A stretch of DNA of 64,000 nucleotides from NCBI GenBank assembly GCA_900544375.1, contig UQUZ01000010.1, positions 1 to 64,000 of the forward strand, in the 5' to 3' direction. The notes under the pieces are model-generated. The model saw only the letters and a list, made by a program, of their open reading frames with translations. It did not search any database and was not told the DNA's origin. Both the position numbers and the translations under genes were made by a program. Of the stretch, positions 7,367 through 16,179 are shown piece after piece. The stretch comes from an uncultured Oscillospiraceae bacterium (GTDB lineage Bacteria; Bacillota; Clostridia; Oscillospirales; Acutalibacteraceae). Numbering within the stretch: the first letter of the stretch is position 1; each line of letters starts with the position of its first letter.

Positions 7367-8836
7367 ATGCCCCAATCAAGTTTGGAGCTTTACACCTCCA
7401 TTGTGCCGTCGCCGCGGCAGACTGCCTTTCAGGAGGGCGGTTTCCATGTGTTTTTTCACTATGGGATCAATACATTTACTAATAAGGAATGGGGAGATGG
7501 CAAGGCTCCCGCCCAATTATTTAACCCCACCCGGCAAAGCACGGATCAATGGATGGAAGCCGTATCTGCCTCAGGCGCTAAGGGCGTAATCCTGACAGCA
7601 AAGCATCACGACGGCTTTTGCCTCTGGCCAACGGAAACAACGGAATACTGTGTGCGCAACAGCCCGTACCGCGCGGGGCACGGCGACGTAGTGCGCGAGG
7701 TTAGTGATTCCTGTAAAAAATACGGGCTGAAATTCGGTATTTACCTTTCGCTTTGGGATCGTAACTGCCCTCTCTACGGCACGCCGGAATACAATGATTT
7801 TTATGTCCGCCAGCTCACAGAGCTGTTGACCGGCTACGGCGAAATTTTCTGCATCTGGCTGGATGGGGCGTGCGGCGCGAAGATGGACGGCAAAGAGCCT
7901 TACCCATATGATTTTGATCGCGTCTACAAAACCGTGCGCGAGCTACAGCCGGATGCGGTTATATCAAACTGCGGCCCCGATATCCGCTGGGTGGGCAACG
8001 AGAGCGGCCGCGCCAGAAAAAGCGAGTGGAACGTTGTGCCGGCCTTTTCCTGCGAAACGCAGAATATCGCCTCCCACTCCCAGCAGACAGATGCGCAGGA
8101 TATGAAACAGCAGGCTTCTGATAGTCATCTGGAGGATCTCGGAAGCCGCGCTTTCCTTGCGAACTACGATTCCTTTATGTGGTATCCCGCGGAGGTGGAT
8201 GTATCTATTCGGCCCGGTTGGTTTTATCATAAAAAGGAGAGCCGCCGTGTGCGCAGCCTGGAGAACCTTCTGCGTATCTACTATGGCTCCGTGGGCGGCA
8301 ACAGCCTGCTTTTGCTTAACGTTCCGCCGGACACGGAGGGCCTGCTGCATGAAATGGATGTCAGGCGTCTGAAAGAACTGGGCGACGAAATTAAAAAAGG
8401 AGTCCAATTGCCCGCATTGGTTTCCAACGTTTCCGCCGCACCCCATGAAGCAGGGCACGGCCCGGAGAATCTGCTCACAAATGAAGCCGATTTCTACACG
8501 CCGACGGAGGTTGCCGGGCGCTATGAGGTGATTCAGGAGTTTGCGCGGGCACAAAAGATTGATAAAGTCCTTTTAAAAGAGCAGTGTGCGTTTTCCCAAC
8601 GGATTGAAGCCTTCCGCATCTACGTGCGACTTAATGGACGGGAAAGGTTAGTTTATGAGGGCACGACCGTTGGCATTTGCCGGTTTGCCCTCCTGCCTAA
8701 GCCCCTCCAAGCGGATGGTATTCGTCTGGAGATCACGCAGTGCCGCGGAAAGCCCTATCTCAGGCAACTGCAAGCCTATCAGGTAAACGGCAGATTGCCG
8801 AGGCCATCGTGGCGCAGGCGGGCAGCACGCCTGTGA
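7367..8836 (+). CDS. Alpha-L-fucosidase, glycoside hydrolase family 29
   Basis: 489 residues. The catalytic barrel shows GH29 signatures: FHVFFHYGINTFTNKEWGDG, LTAKHHDGFCLWPTE (about 78-90), GIYLSLWDRN, and FCIWLDGACG, where Asp166 is the expected nucleophile. The C-terminal part (about 350-485) looks like a discoidin/F5-8-type beta domain (PENLLTNEADFYTPTE, then IDKVLLKEQCAFSQRIEAFRIY). No signal peptide, so it probably acts on imported fuco-oligosaccharides. The ATG has AGAGGG six bases upstream. It stands alone between two terminators; with the GH38, GH36 and GH2 genes it suggests use of host or plant glycans. Confidence 0.93.
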   Translation: MPQSSLELYTSIVPSPRQTAFQEGGFHVFFHYGINTFTNKEWGDGKAPAQLFNPTRQSTDQWMEAVSASGAKGVILTAKHHDGFCLWPTETTEYCVRNSPYRAGHGDVVREVSDSCKKYGLKFGIYLSLWDRNCPLYGTPEYNDFYVRQLTELLTGYGEIFCIWLDGACGAKMDGKEPYPYDFDRVYKTVRELQPDAVISNCGPDIRWVGNESGRARKSEWNVVPAFSCETQNIASHSQQTDAQDMKQQASDSHLEDLGSRAFLANYDSFMWYPAEVDVSIRPGWFYHKKESRRVRSLENLLRIYYGSVGGNSLLLLNVPPDTEGLLHEMDVRRLKELGDEIKKGVQLPALVSNVSAAPHEAGHGPENLLTNEADFYTPTEVAGRYEVIQEFARAQKIDKVLLKEQCAFSQRIEAFRIYVRLNGRERLVYEGTTVGICRFALLPKPLQADGIRLEITQCRGKPYLRQLQAYQVNGRLPRPSWRRRAARL

Positions 8837-8864
8837 GCATTACGATTTTTGATGTGTTATAGAA

Positions 8865-8896
8865 AGAAGCGGATTGCCTCGTTGGAATCCGCTTCT
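8865..8896. terminator. Bidirectional terminator between convergent genes
   Basis: AGAAGCGGATT and AATCCGCTTCT form a perfect 11-bp stem around a 10-base loop, between the convergent fucosidase and DUF975 genes. T-rich DNA follows about ten bases downstream. Confidence 0.8.
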
Positions 8897-8921
8897 CAGT
8901 TTCCTATTTTTGTTTGCTGGA

Positions 8922-9833
8922 TCACCGGTCTGGATTCCAAAAATCCTCATCATCTTTCCATGCACCCGGGGAATAGAAAGACGTGTCGTTCCAACCGAAG
9001 CTGTTATCGTTTTGATGCCAGCCATGGTTTGCATCCCAGCTCTGGTGCGTTTCCCGCCAATAGGGCGGCTGATTTTTCGCATTGCCATAGGGGGAAAAGG
9101 CGTTGTTCGGCACCATGCCAAATTCCCAGGGGGAAGCAATTCCACGGTCGAGCGCATTCTGGCGCAGCAGCTCATAATACATGGCCTGTGTGGTGTAAAG
9201 ATAGGGATGCACATATAAATAGGCAATGCCAAAGGTGACCGCTCCGAGCAGATACCACCCCAAAAAGCTCAGCTCCATGAGGAAGAGGCTCCCTTTGTAC
9301 CCCTTTGTAATCCGCTGGCTCAAATTGAGCACTTGGGAGGCGGTGAGCGTTGGATTGTCGTGTTGAATCAAAGCCGCCATGGAATAGGAAAGAGATTTGA
9401 CGATCCCGGGGATGATAAAAAGCATCGTCCATAGCACGGTGTAGATCCTACGCAGCAGCATGGTGCCAAAATAGTGGCTGTAATGCGCAGCTGCTTCCTC
9501 ATACACACTGCCGAGGCCCGGCGCTCTTCCACGCAGGCAGCCCAGATAATACCCTGCGATTGAAACTTCAAGCGGCAGCAGCAACAGTGCAATCAGAGAC
9601 ATCATGTTCCACGATACGTTGATGAACTGCGTTTGATAAATCGCATTAAATGTGTTGCGCAGCTGGACGTAAAGCGACGTGCCAAAGTTGATATAATTGA
9701 CGGCCTCGATGATAATGCCGGCTAAAAACAAATGCACCCATTGGCCGTTTGTAAGAAACTGCCGGGCGTTGGCCTTAATGGCCCTACGGTTCAGTACCAA
9801 GGGGAAGCCTCCCATGTGAAAATCTGCATGCAT
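8922..9833 (-). CDS. DUF975 family integral membrane protein
   Basis: About 303 residues with five or six predicted membrane helices. Typical DUF975 features: RRAIKANARQFL at the N-terminus, LPLEVSIAGYYLGCLRG, MLLRRIYTVLWTMLFIIPGIVKSLSYSMAALIQHDNP, and SLFLMELSFLGWYLLGAVTFGIAYLYVHPY. The last 65 residues form a polar tail rich in Trp, Asn and His, an extension most relatives lack. The family has no established function. The start is uncertain: in-frame GTG at 9860, ATG at 9833 and ATG at 9815 are all possible, and AAAGG lies upstream of the middle one at a long distance. A TATACT box just ahead suggests a short leader. Confidence 0.85.
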   Translation of the reverse strand: MHADFHMGGFPLVLNRRAIKANARQFLTNGQWVHLFLAGIIIEAVNYINFGTSLYVQLRNTFNAIYQTQFINVSWNMMSLIALLLLPLEVSIAGYYLGCLRGRAPGLGSVYEEAAAHYSHYFGTMLLRRIYTVLWTMLFIIPGIVKSLSYSMAALIQHDNPTLTASQVLNLSQRITKGYKGSLFLMELSFLGWYLLGAVTFGIAYLYVHPYLYTTQAMYYELLRQNALDRGIASPWEFGMVPNNAFSPYGNAKNQPPYWRETHQSWDANHGWHQNDNSFGWNDTSFYSPGAWKDDEDFWNPDR

Positions 9834-9986
9834 AACGCACGGTTTGCAACCTTTACACACGAGAGTATAGCATTATTTTTGAAGAGAAAAGTTGATGAAC
9901 TGTAAACAAATTGCGAAGTTTACGCAGAGATTTCTGTTAAATTATCTAAAAATAGCGCTAGAGCCAATCAAAAAGCATGTAATCGG

Positions 9987-10814
9987 TTAAATTTCCGCGT
10001 CCCGTGCAATGCTGCGCGGCGCGAGATTCAGTGCTTGACGGGCAAAAACAGCGTGTGCTTGCTGGTAGTAGGGGTAAACATAAAAAATAGGGAACAGGAA
10101 AACGCAGGATAGGATCCATGGCGCAAAGCTGAGCGCAAAGGCGGCCGCCCTGCCCATCTGCCCATCCATCACCCGTTCGCTTTCCCGGATGACAGCGGAG
10201 GCTGTGGCCTTGTCTGATTCATCAAATAGGTAAAAAGCCAACAGGTAGCGCCGTGTCACAACCAGAAAGAAGAGAAGGCCCGTGATCAAAAAAACAGCGC
10301 CTGAAATACAGGGAATTAAAAATAGGATTGCTTCGCTCCCATTCACCAGCTTATACCATGCGATGCCGAGCAAAATAGCCCCAGGCCCGCAAAAAAGAAG
10401 CGCCCAGCCTAGTTTCCGAACCAGCAGTGCGAGCCATAGCGCTACAGCCCGCATCGCTCTGCGCGCGGGGCGGAAAGGGGAAAACAGGGCGCCTATGCCG
10501 TTATGCCGCCCGTTTCTGCCGCTCTGCCGCCAAAACCAGGCCATTCGCCCCGCTTTGAGCGGCGCGCAGAGTAGCACGCAGGCTGCCAGCGCGAGCAGGG
10601 ATATGACGAACACCATCATGAGCGCGGCTGTTTCCCCTCCCATGCTGCGAAAGGCCTCCTGTGCCTGTGGCAGCGCAATCACGCGCCTTGCCAAGGGCGT
10701 CAGCACCCAGGGCAGGAATACAATCAGCCCGGAGAGCAGCCATAGGGCGTTTGCCGATGCATTATGCCCCACCAAGAGAGCGCGCGCTTCTATTTTTGTC
10801 ATGGCCTCGTGCAT
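9987..10814 (-). CDS. Polytopic membrane protein, possibly a divergent DUF975-type paralogue
   Basis: 275 residues with five to six hydrophobic segments (LLSGLIVFLPWVL, MMVFVISLLALAACVLLCAPL, LLFCGPGAILLGIAW, LFLIPCISGAVFLITGLLFFLVV, ALSFAPWILSCVFLFPIFYV). The loop CAPLKAGRMAWFWRQSG and the ending VYPYYQQAHAVFARQALNL echo the layout of DUF975 proteins such as the neighbouring gene, so the two may be diverged duplicates; this is inference. There is no catalytic motif. The ATG at 10814 is used, with AAAGGA 14 bases upstream; ATG at 10802 is an alternative. Same strand as the DUF975 gene but 150 bases apart. Confidence 0.7.
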   Translation of the reverse strand: MHEAMTKIEARALLVGHNASANALWLLSGLIVFLPWVLTPLARRVIALPQAQEAFRSMGGETAALMMVFVISLLALAACVLLCAPLKAGRMAWFWRQSGRNGRHNGIGALFSPFRPARRAMRAVALWLALLVRKLGWALLFCGPGAILLGIAWYKLVNGSEAILFLIPCISGAVFLITGLLFFLVVTRRYLLAFYLFDESDKATASAVIRESERVMDGQMGRAAAFALSFAPWILSCVFLFPIFYVYPYYQQAHAVFARQALNLAPRSIARDAEI

Positions 10815-11115
10815 ATGATGATGCTCATTCCTTTCTGATTCCTGGCAGTTTGCAAACGTTCTCTTTCAATGATCTTGCAGCCATTTCTATTATGAACGAA
10901 ATGAGAAGCTTTCATGCGTATTTGCCGCTGCGTCCGCTATGACTTTTCTCCATAAGGGTTGCTTTTGCGCTATCCACAAAATTTTTTCATCCCTACTCCT
11001 CTGCTGGGCACATTTTGCCCTTTTTTATTTTTTCCCGATATGGTAAGATAAATCTAAGTATCGGTATCCGCAAAGAACGGATATCTGAATGATTTAGGGA
11101 TAAGGAGTTTTGCCA
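10815..11115. other. Intergenic region upstream of purL with stem-loops
   Basis: The gap between the divergent membrane-protein gene and purL has no gene. It holds a small hairpin GGGCA-CATTT-TGCCC (11006-11020) followed by a run of 12 T broken once by A, then CCGATA/TATCGG and GGTATCCG/CGGATATC stem-loops just before the purL ribosome binding site. This could be attenuation of purL; I do not see the conserved loops of a purine riboswitch. Confidence 0.4.
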
Positions 11116-14100
11116 ATGTCCAGCGTAAAACGTCTTTTTGTGGAAAAGCGGCCCGGATTCGATGTGGAGGCTCGCCATATGCTGGCCGACCTGCGCGAGA
11201 ATCTGGGGATTGCCGCGCTTGAGGCGGTCCGCGTCGTCAATCGCTATGATCTGGAAGGGGTCGACGAGGCTGATTTTGATCGTGCTTCCCGCACCATTCT
11301 CTCCGAGCCGAATGTGGATACCGTGTCCGCCGCGCTCTCTGTAGAGCCCGGCTGGCGAGTTTTCGCGACGGAATATCTCCCCGGCCAATACGACCAGCGC
11401 GCGGATTCCGCGGCGCAGTGCATCGCCCTGCTTACCCAGGGGGAGCGGCCAAGCGTTCTCTCCGCGCGCGTGATTGCGCTCAAGGGGGATTTGACGGACA
11501 AGCAGTTTGAAGCGGTGAAAAATTACCTGATTAACCCTGTGGAATCCCGAGAGGCCGCCATGGAACTGCCGGAGAGCTTGCAGCTTCATGCGGACAAGCC
11601 TGCCGATATTGAGCGGGTAGCCGGCTTTATCCAATGGACGCATGAAGAGATTGCGCGGTATCATGCGAAGATGGGCTTTGCCATGAGTGTTGCCGATCTG
11701 GTGTTTTGCCGCGATTATTTTCGAGATACGGAAAAGCGCGATCCGGCAGTGACAGAGCTCAAGGTAATCGATACCTATTGGTCTGACCATTGCCGCCACA
11801 CTACCTTTTTAACACAGCTGGACACGGTGGATATTGAAAAAGGTCCGTTGGCACGCGCCATTGAATCCGCCTGGCTCGAATATGTTGTCGCCCGTACAGA
11901 GGTTTATCAGGAGCGTAAAAAGGACATGACGCTCATGGATATGGCCACTATTGGCACCAAGGTGCTCAAAAAGCGCGGCCTCGTGCCAGATCTCGACGAG
12001 AGCGAGGAGATCAACGCCTGCTCAATTGAAGTGCCCGTGGAGATCGATGGTAAAACGGAGACCTGGCTCGTCCAGTTTAAAAACGAGACGCATAATCATC
12101 CCACAGAGATTGAGCCCTTTGGTGGCGCGGCTACATGCCTGGGCGGCGCGATTCGTGACCCGCTCTCCGGGCGTGCCTATGTCTATCAGGCCATGCGCGT
12201 CACCGGCAGCGGCAATCCGCTGACTCCGTTTGAGGATACATTGGCTGGAAAATTGCCACAGAAGAAGATTACTGTCGGCGCAGCGCAAGGCTATTCCTCT
12301 TATGGTAACCAGATCGGTCTGTCCACCGGGCAGGTTGTAGAACTATATGACGATGGATATACCGCTAAGCGCATGGAAATTGGCGCGGTCATCGGCGCCT
12401 CCCCGAAGGAGAATGTACGCCGTGAGCGCCCGCAGGCAGGGGATGTGATCGTTCTGCTTGGCGGCCGTACAGGCCGTGACGGCTGCGGCGGAGCCACCGG
12501 CTCTTCCAAGGCGCATGACACCTCCTCTATCGAAACCTGCGGCGCAGAAGTGCAGAAGGGCAACCCGCCCACTGAGCGCAAGCTCCAGCGGCTGTTTCGC
12601 AACCACGACGCGGCGCGCATGATTAAGCGCTGCAACGACTTCGGCGCGGGCGGCGTATGCGTTGCCATCGGCGAGCTGGCGGATGGGCTTGATATCGACC
12701 TCGACGCCGTTCCGAAGAAATATGACGGCCTTGACGGCACAGAGCTCGCCATCTCCGAATCACAGGAGCGTATGGCAGTCGTGCTCGCTGCGCAGGATGT
12801 GGAGGCATTCACCGCCCTTGCCGCAGAAGAAAACCTGGAGGCAACTCCGGTGGCTGTCGTCAAAGACGAACCCTACTTAACGATGAAATGGCGCGGCGAT
12901 ACCATCGTATCCCTCAGCCGTGCCTTCCTTGATACCAACGGCGTTACCCAGCACGCGCAGGCGAAAATTGCGGCTGTAAACCCAAAGAAGAACTATCGTT
13001 CTGCTGTTCCGGCCGAGCTTGCGGGGAAGCCGAAGCCCCAGGCGCTGCGGGAGAACCTTGCGCGCCTGCCCGTCTGCTCGCAGAAGGGGCTGGTGGAGCG
13101 GTTCGACTCCTCCATCGGCGCGGGCACGGTGTTGATGCCCTACGCGGGCAAATATCAGCTCACGCCGGAGGACGCGATGTGCGCACGCATCCCAGTTCTA
13201 AAGGGGGAAACGGACACCGCCACTGCCATGAGCTATGGCTTTATTCCGGCTTTGAGCCGCTGGAGCCCCTTCCATGGTGCGGCGTACGCGGTGACGGAAT
13301 CTTTGGCAAAGCTCGCTGTGATTGGAGCGAAGCCCTTTACCGCCAGGCTCACCATGCAGGAGTATTTTGAGCGATTGCATGATCAGCCGGAACGCTGGGG
13401 CAAGCCTGCGGCGGCTTTGCTCGGCGCGCTGACCGCACAGCTGCACTTCAACGTGCCTGCCATCGGCGGGAAGGACAGCATGTCCGGCTCTTTCAACGAG
13501 CTCGACGTACCGCCCACGCTTGTGTGCTTTGCCGTCGCGGCGACAAGGGCGAGCAAAACCGTTTCCTCCATCTTTAAAAAGAGCGGCTCCCGCGTTGTGC
13601 TGCTGCACCTGCCAGTGGATGCAGAAACGCTCCTGCCCGATTGGGATCATGCTACAGACTTCCTCAACCGCGTTTCCGAGATGGTGTCTGATGGGCGCAT
13701 CCTCGCCGCCAGCGTGGTGCGCGAGGGCGGCGCGGCGGCAAACGTGTGCCGCATGGCGTTCGGCGACAAGCTGGGCTTCCGCTTTGCGGACGGCCTGACC
13801 GCCGAAACCCTCTTTGCGCCGGAATGCGCCTCCATTGTGGCGGAGCTGGCCGACGGCGTCTCGCTCGACGGCTTCCAGTTTACGGAGTTGGGCGTAACGG
13901 CGGACGACGGCCAGTTTGCAATCGACGGGGAGACGCTCCCAGTCGATACGCTCATCGACGCTTGGACGGGTACGCTTGAGCCCGTATTCCCGACCAAGGC
14001 GGAGGAGCCCTCCATGCAGGCGGAAATCCCGCTCTATACGGAGCGCTCCGGCAGAGCGCCCGCGATCAAAATGGCAAAACCGCGCGTGGTGATCCCGGTC

Positions 14101-14874
14101 TTCCCGGGCACCAACTGCGAGTATGATACGGCCCGCGCTTTTGAGCGCGCAGGCGGCGAAGCCCAGGTGATCGTGATGCGCAACCTCACGCCGCAGGCGA
14201 TTGATGAATCCACCGAGGCACTGGCAAAGCTCATAAAGCAGGCACAGATCGTTATGTTGCCCGGCGGCTTCAGCGGCGGCGACGAGCCGGATGGCTCCGG
14301 CAAATTTATTGCCACCACCCTGCGCAGCCCCCGCGTGCGCGACGCGGTGACTGAGCTGCTCGACCACCGCGACGGCCTGATGCTCGGCATCTGCAACGGC
14401 TTCCAGGCGCTGATTAAAACAGGCCTCGTCCCCTACGGCAAAATCACCGATACGCAGGAAACGGACCCGACGCTTACCTTCAACAACATTGGCCGACACG
14501 TCTCCTGTATGGTTTATACGCGTGTGACGAGCGTGAAATCCCCGTGGCTGGCAGGCACGGAGGCGGGCGAAGTGTTCGCTACCCCTGTTTCCCACGGCGA
14601 GGGCCGCTTTGTGGCGGATGAGGAAACGCTCAGTCGCCTGATTGCGAACGGTCAGGTTGCCACGCAGTATGTTGATCTTGAAGGCCGGCCCTCAGGGGAT
14701 ATCCGCTTTAACCCCAATGGCTCTATCTGTGCGATCGAGGGCGTCACAAGCCCCGATGGCCGCGTGTTCGGCAAGATGGCGCACATTGAGCGCAGGGGCG
14801 ACCACCTCTACAAAAACGTGCCCGGCGAGAAGGATCAGAAGATCTTTGCCTCCGGCGTAGCATATTTTAAATAA
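11116..14874 (+). CDS. purL: Phosphoribosylformylglycinamidine synthase, large fused type
   Basis: 1252 residues. It converts FGAR, ATP and glutamine to FGAM, the fourth step of purine synthesis. In order: the N-terminal PurS-like region; the linker DTYWSDHCRHTTFLTQL (about 220-236); a first AIRS-like half with KNETHNHPTEIEPFGGAATC and GGRTGRDGCGGATGSS; a second half with IGGKDSMSGSF; and a C-terminal class I glutamine amidotransferase with PGGFSGGDE, nucleophile Cys1093 in LGICNGFQ, and SHGEGRF. The ATG at 11116 is 8 bases after AAGGAG; an in-frame TTG six bases earlier is too close. It stands apart from other pur genes. A long antisense open frame within it is a composition artefact. Confidence 0.97.
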   Translation: MSSVKRLFVEKRPGFDVEARHMLADLRENLGIAALEAVRVVNRYDLEGVDEADFDRASRTILSEPNVDTVSAALSVEPGWRVFATEYLPGQYDQRADSAAQCIALLTQGERPSVLSARVIALKGDLTDKQFEAVKNYLINPVESREAAMELPESLQLHADKPADIERVAGFIQWTHEEIARYHAKMGFAMSVADLVFCRDYFRDTEKRDPAVTELKVIDTYWSDHCRHTTFLTQLDTVDIEKGPLARAIESAWLEYVVARTEVYQERKKDMTLMDMATIGTKVLKKRGLVPDLDESEEINACSIEVPVEIDGKTETWLVQFKNETHNHPTEIEPFGGAATCLGGAIRDPLSGRAYVYQAMRVTGSGNPLTPFEDTLAGKLPQKKITVGAAQGYSSYGNQIGLSTGQVVELYDDGYTAKRMEIGAVIGASPKENVRRERPQAGDVIVLLGGRTGRDGCGGATGSSKAHDTSSIETCGAEVQKGNPPTERKLQRLFRNHDAARMIKRCNDFGAGGVCVAIGELADGLDIDLDAVPKKYDGLDGTELAISESQERMAVVLAAQDVEAFTALAAEENLEATPVAVVKDEPYLTMKWRGDTIVSLSRAFLDTNGVTQHAQAKIAAVNPKKNYRSAVPAELAGKPKPQALRENLARLPVCSQKGLVERFDSSIGAGTVLMPYAGKYQLTPEDAMCARIPVLKGETDTATAMSYGFIPALSRWSPFHGAAYAVTESLAKLAVIGAKPFTARLTMQEYFERLHDQPERWGKPAAALLGALTAQLHFNVPAIGGKDSMSGSFNELDVPPTLVCFAVAATRASKTVSSIFKKSGSRVVLLHLPVDAETLLPDWDHATDFLNRVSEMVSDGRILAASVVREGGAAANVCRMAFGDKLGFRFADGLTAETLFAPECASIVAELADGVSLDGFQFTELGVTADDGQFAIDGETLPVDTLIDAWTGTLEPVFPTKAEEPSMQAEIPLYTERSGRAPAIKMAKPRVVIPVFPGTNCEYDTARAFERAGGEAQVIVMRNLTPQAIDESTEALAKLIKQAQIVMLPGGFSGGDEPDGSGKFIATTLRSPRVRDAVTELLDHRDGLMLGICNGFQALIKTGLVPYGKITDTQETDPTLTFNNIGRHVSCMVYTRVTSVKSPWLAGTEAGEVFATPVSHGEGRFVADEETLSRLIANGQVATQYVDLEGRPSGDIRFNPNGSICAIEGVTSPDGRVFGKMAHIERRGDHLYKNVPGEKDQKIFASGVAYFK

Positions 14875-14925
14875 GGCGCTTTGCCTGTTTGATTCCAAAT
14901 GAAATGAAGGGACTTGGTTTCTAAC

Positions 14926-16140
14926 ATGAAATACGCAGTTGTTCTCTATGACGGCATGGCGGATTATCCTGTGCCCGCGCTTGGCGGCAAAACGCCGATG
15001 ATGCTAGCGAAAAAACCGCGATTTGATTCCCTCGCCCAACGCGGCGAGGTGGGGCTCGTGCGCACAGTTGCCGAGGGCCTGGCCCCGGGCAGCGACGTTG
15101 CAAACCTCAGTGTGATGGGCTATGACCCGAAAAAATATTATACCGGCCGCTCTCCGCTTGAGGCCGTCAGCATGGGCGTAAATCTTGGCGATACGGATGT
15201 CGCCTTCCGCTGCAATCTCGTCACCTTGTCAGACGAAGCGGACTATGCGGAGAAAACCATGGTAGATTACTGCGCGGGCGATATTTCAAGTGAAGAGGCC
15301 GCTGAGATCATCAAAACCGTACAGGCACATTTCGGCAACGCGGAGTTTGCTTTCCATCCTGGCGTGAGCTACCGCCACTGCATGGTCTGGCACGGCGGTA
15401 AATTGGAGCTTGGCCACATGACGCCGCCGCATGATATCTCCGGCCGCGTGGTGGGCGAGCACCTCTCCCGGCATCCGGACGCCGTCCGTCTCATCGCCAT
15501 GATGGAGGAGAGCTATGCGCTACTTAAAGATCACCCCGTCAACCTTGCCCGCATCGCCGCGGGCAAACGCCCTGCCAACAGCATCTGGCTTTGGGGCCAA
15601 GGCAGCAAGCCCATGCTTCCCTCTTTTGAAGCGACCTACGGCGTGAAGGGTAGCGTGATCTCCGCAGTCGATTTGCTCAAGGGTATCGGCAAATGCGCGG
15701 GGATGGATACGCCGGAGGTGCCGGGTGCCACGGGCTATATCGACACGAATTTCAAGGGCAAGGCCCAGGCCGCCGTGGATGCGTTAGCGAGCGGGAAGGA
15801 CTTTGTCTATATCCACATCGAAGCCCCTGATGAGTGCGGCCACCGCAACGAACCGGAGAATAAAGTGCGCGCTATTGAGCTGATCGACGAGCAAGTGCTC
15901 TCCGTCCTCCTGCCTGCGCTCGAACAGTATGACGACTATAAAGTGATGATCCTGCCCGACCACCCCACGCCGATTGTTACGCGCACGCATGCGGGCGACC
16001 CGGTTCCATACATGATCTATCATAAAAACAAGGAAAAATCCAGCGGAGTTGATTCTATCAATGAAGAATCTGCCAAGGCAACGGGCAATTTCATTGAATA
16101 TGGCTCCGGCATCATGCAAAAATTCCTGACAGAGGATTAA
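14926..16140 (+). CDS. apgM-type phosphomutase; proposed homoserine kinase
   Basis: 404 residues of the alkaline-phosphatase-like, cofactor-independent phosphoglycerate mutase family of archaeal type: N-terminal MKYAVVLYDGMADYP, the catalytic serine region GSDVANLSVMGYDP, and metal-binding HIEAPDECGHRNE and LPDHPTPIVTRTHAGDPVP. Bacterial members of this subgroup have been proposed to act as homoserine kinases because they cluster with threonine/methionine genes in genomes that lack ThrB. Here metY follows after 39 bases, which supports that reading, but glycolytic phosphoglycerate mutase remains possible. The start at 14926 gives the conserved family N-terminus; AAGGGA lies 13 bases upstream. 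Confidence 0.88.
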   Translation: MKYAVVLYDGMADYPVPALGGKTPMMLAKKPRFDSLAQRGEVGLVRTVAEGLAPGSDVANLSVMGYDPKKYYTGRSPLEAVSMGVNLGDTDVAFRCNLVTLSDEADYAEKTMVDYCAGDISSEEAAEIIKTVQAHFGNAEFAFHPGVSYRHCMVWHGGKLELGHMTPPHDISGRVVGEHLSRHPDAVRLIAMMEESYALLKDHPVNLARIAAGKRPANSIWLWGQGSKPMLPSFEATYGVKGSVISAVDLLKGIGKCAGMDTPEVPGATGYIDTNFKGKAQAAVDALASGKDFVYIHIEAPDECGHRNEPENKVRAIELIDEQVLSVLLPALEQYDDYKVMILPDHPTPIVTRTHAGDPVPYMIYHKNKEKSSGVDSINEESAKATGNFIEYGSGIMQKFLTED

Positions 16141-16179
16141 AACGGCAATTAAACGATAACCCGAAAGGACTGAACTGTG

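Noticed and set aside
10990..11115. Purine riboswitch upstream of purL
   Set aside because: The stems present do not have the conserved loop and junction bases of the purine aptamer.
13198..14595. A 465-codon open frame antisense to purL
   Set aside because: It lies wholly inside purL, its product is low-complexity His/Arg/Gly-rich, and it has no ribosome binding site; it follows from codon bias of the sense gene.
16141..16179. SAM riboswitch before metY
   Set aside because: Only 39 bases separate metY from the preceding gene, so there is no room for one.
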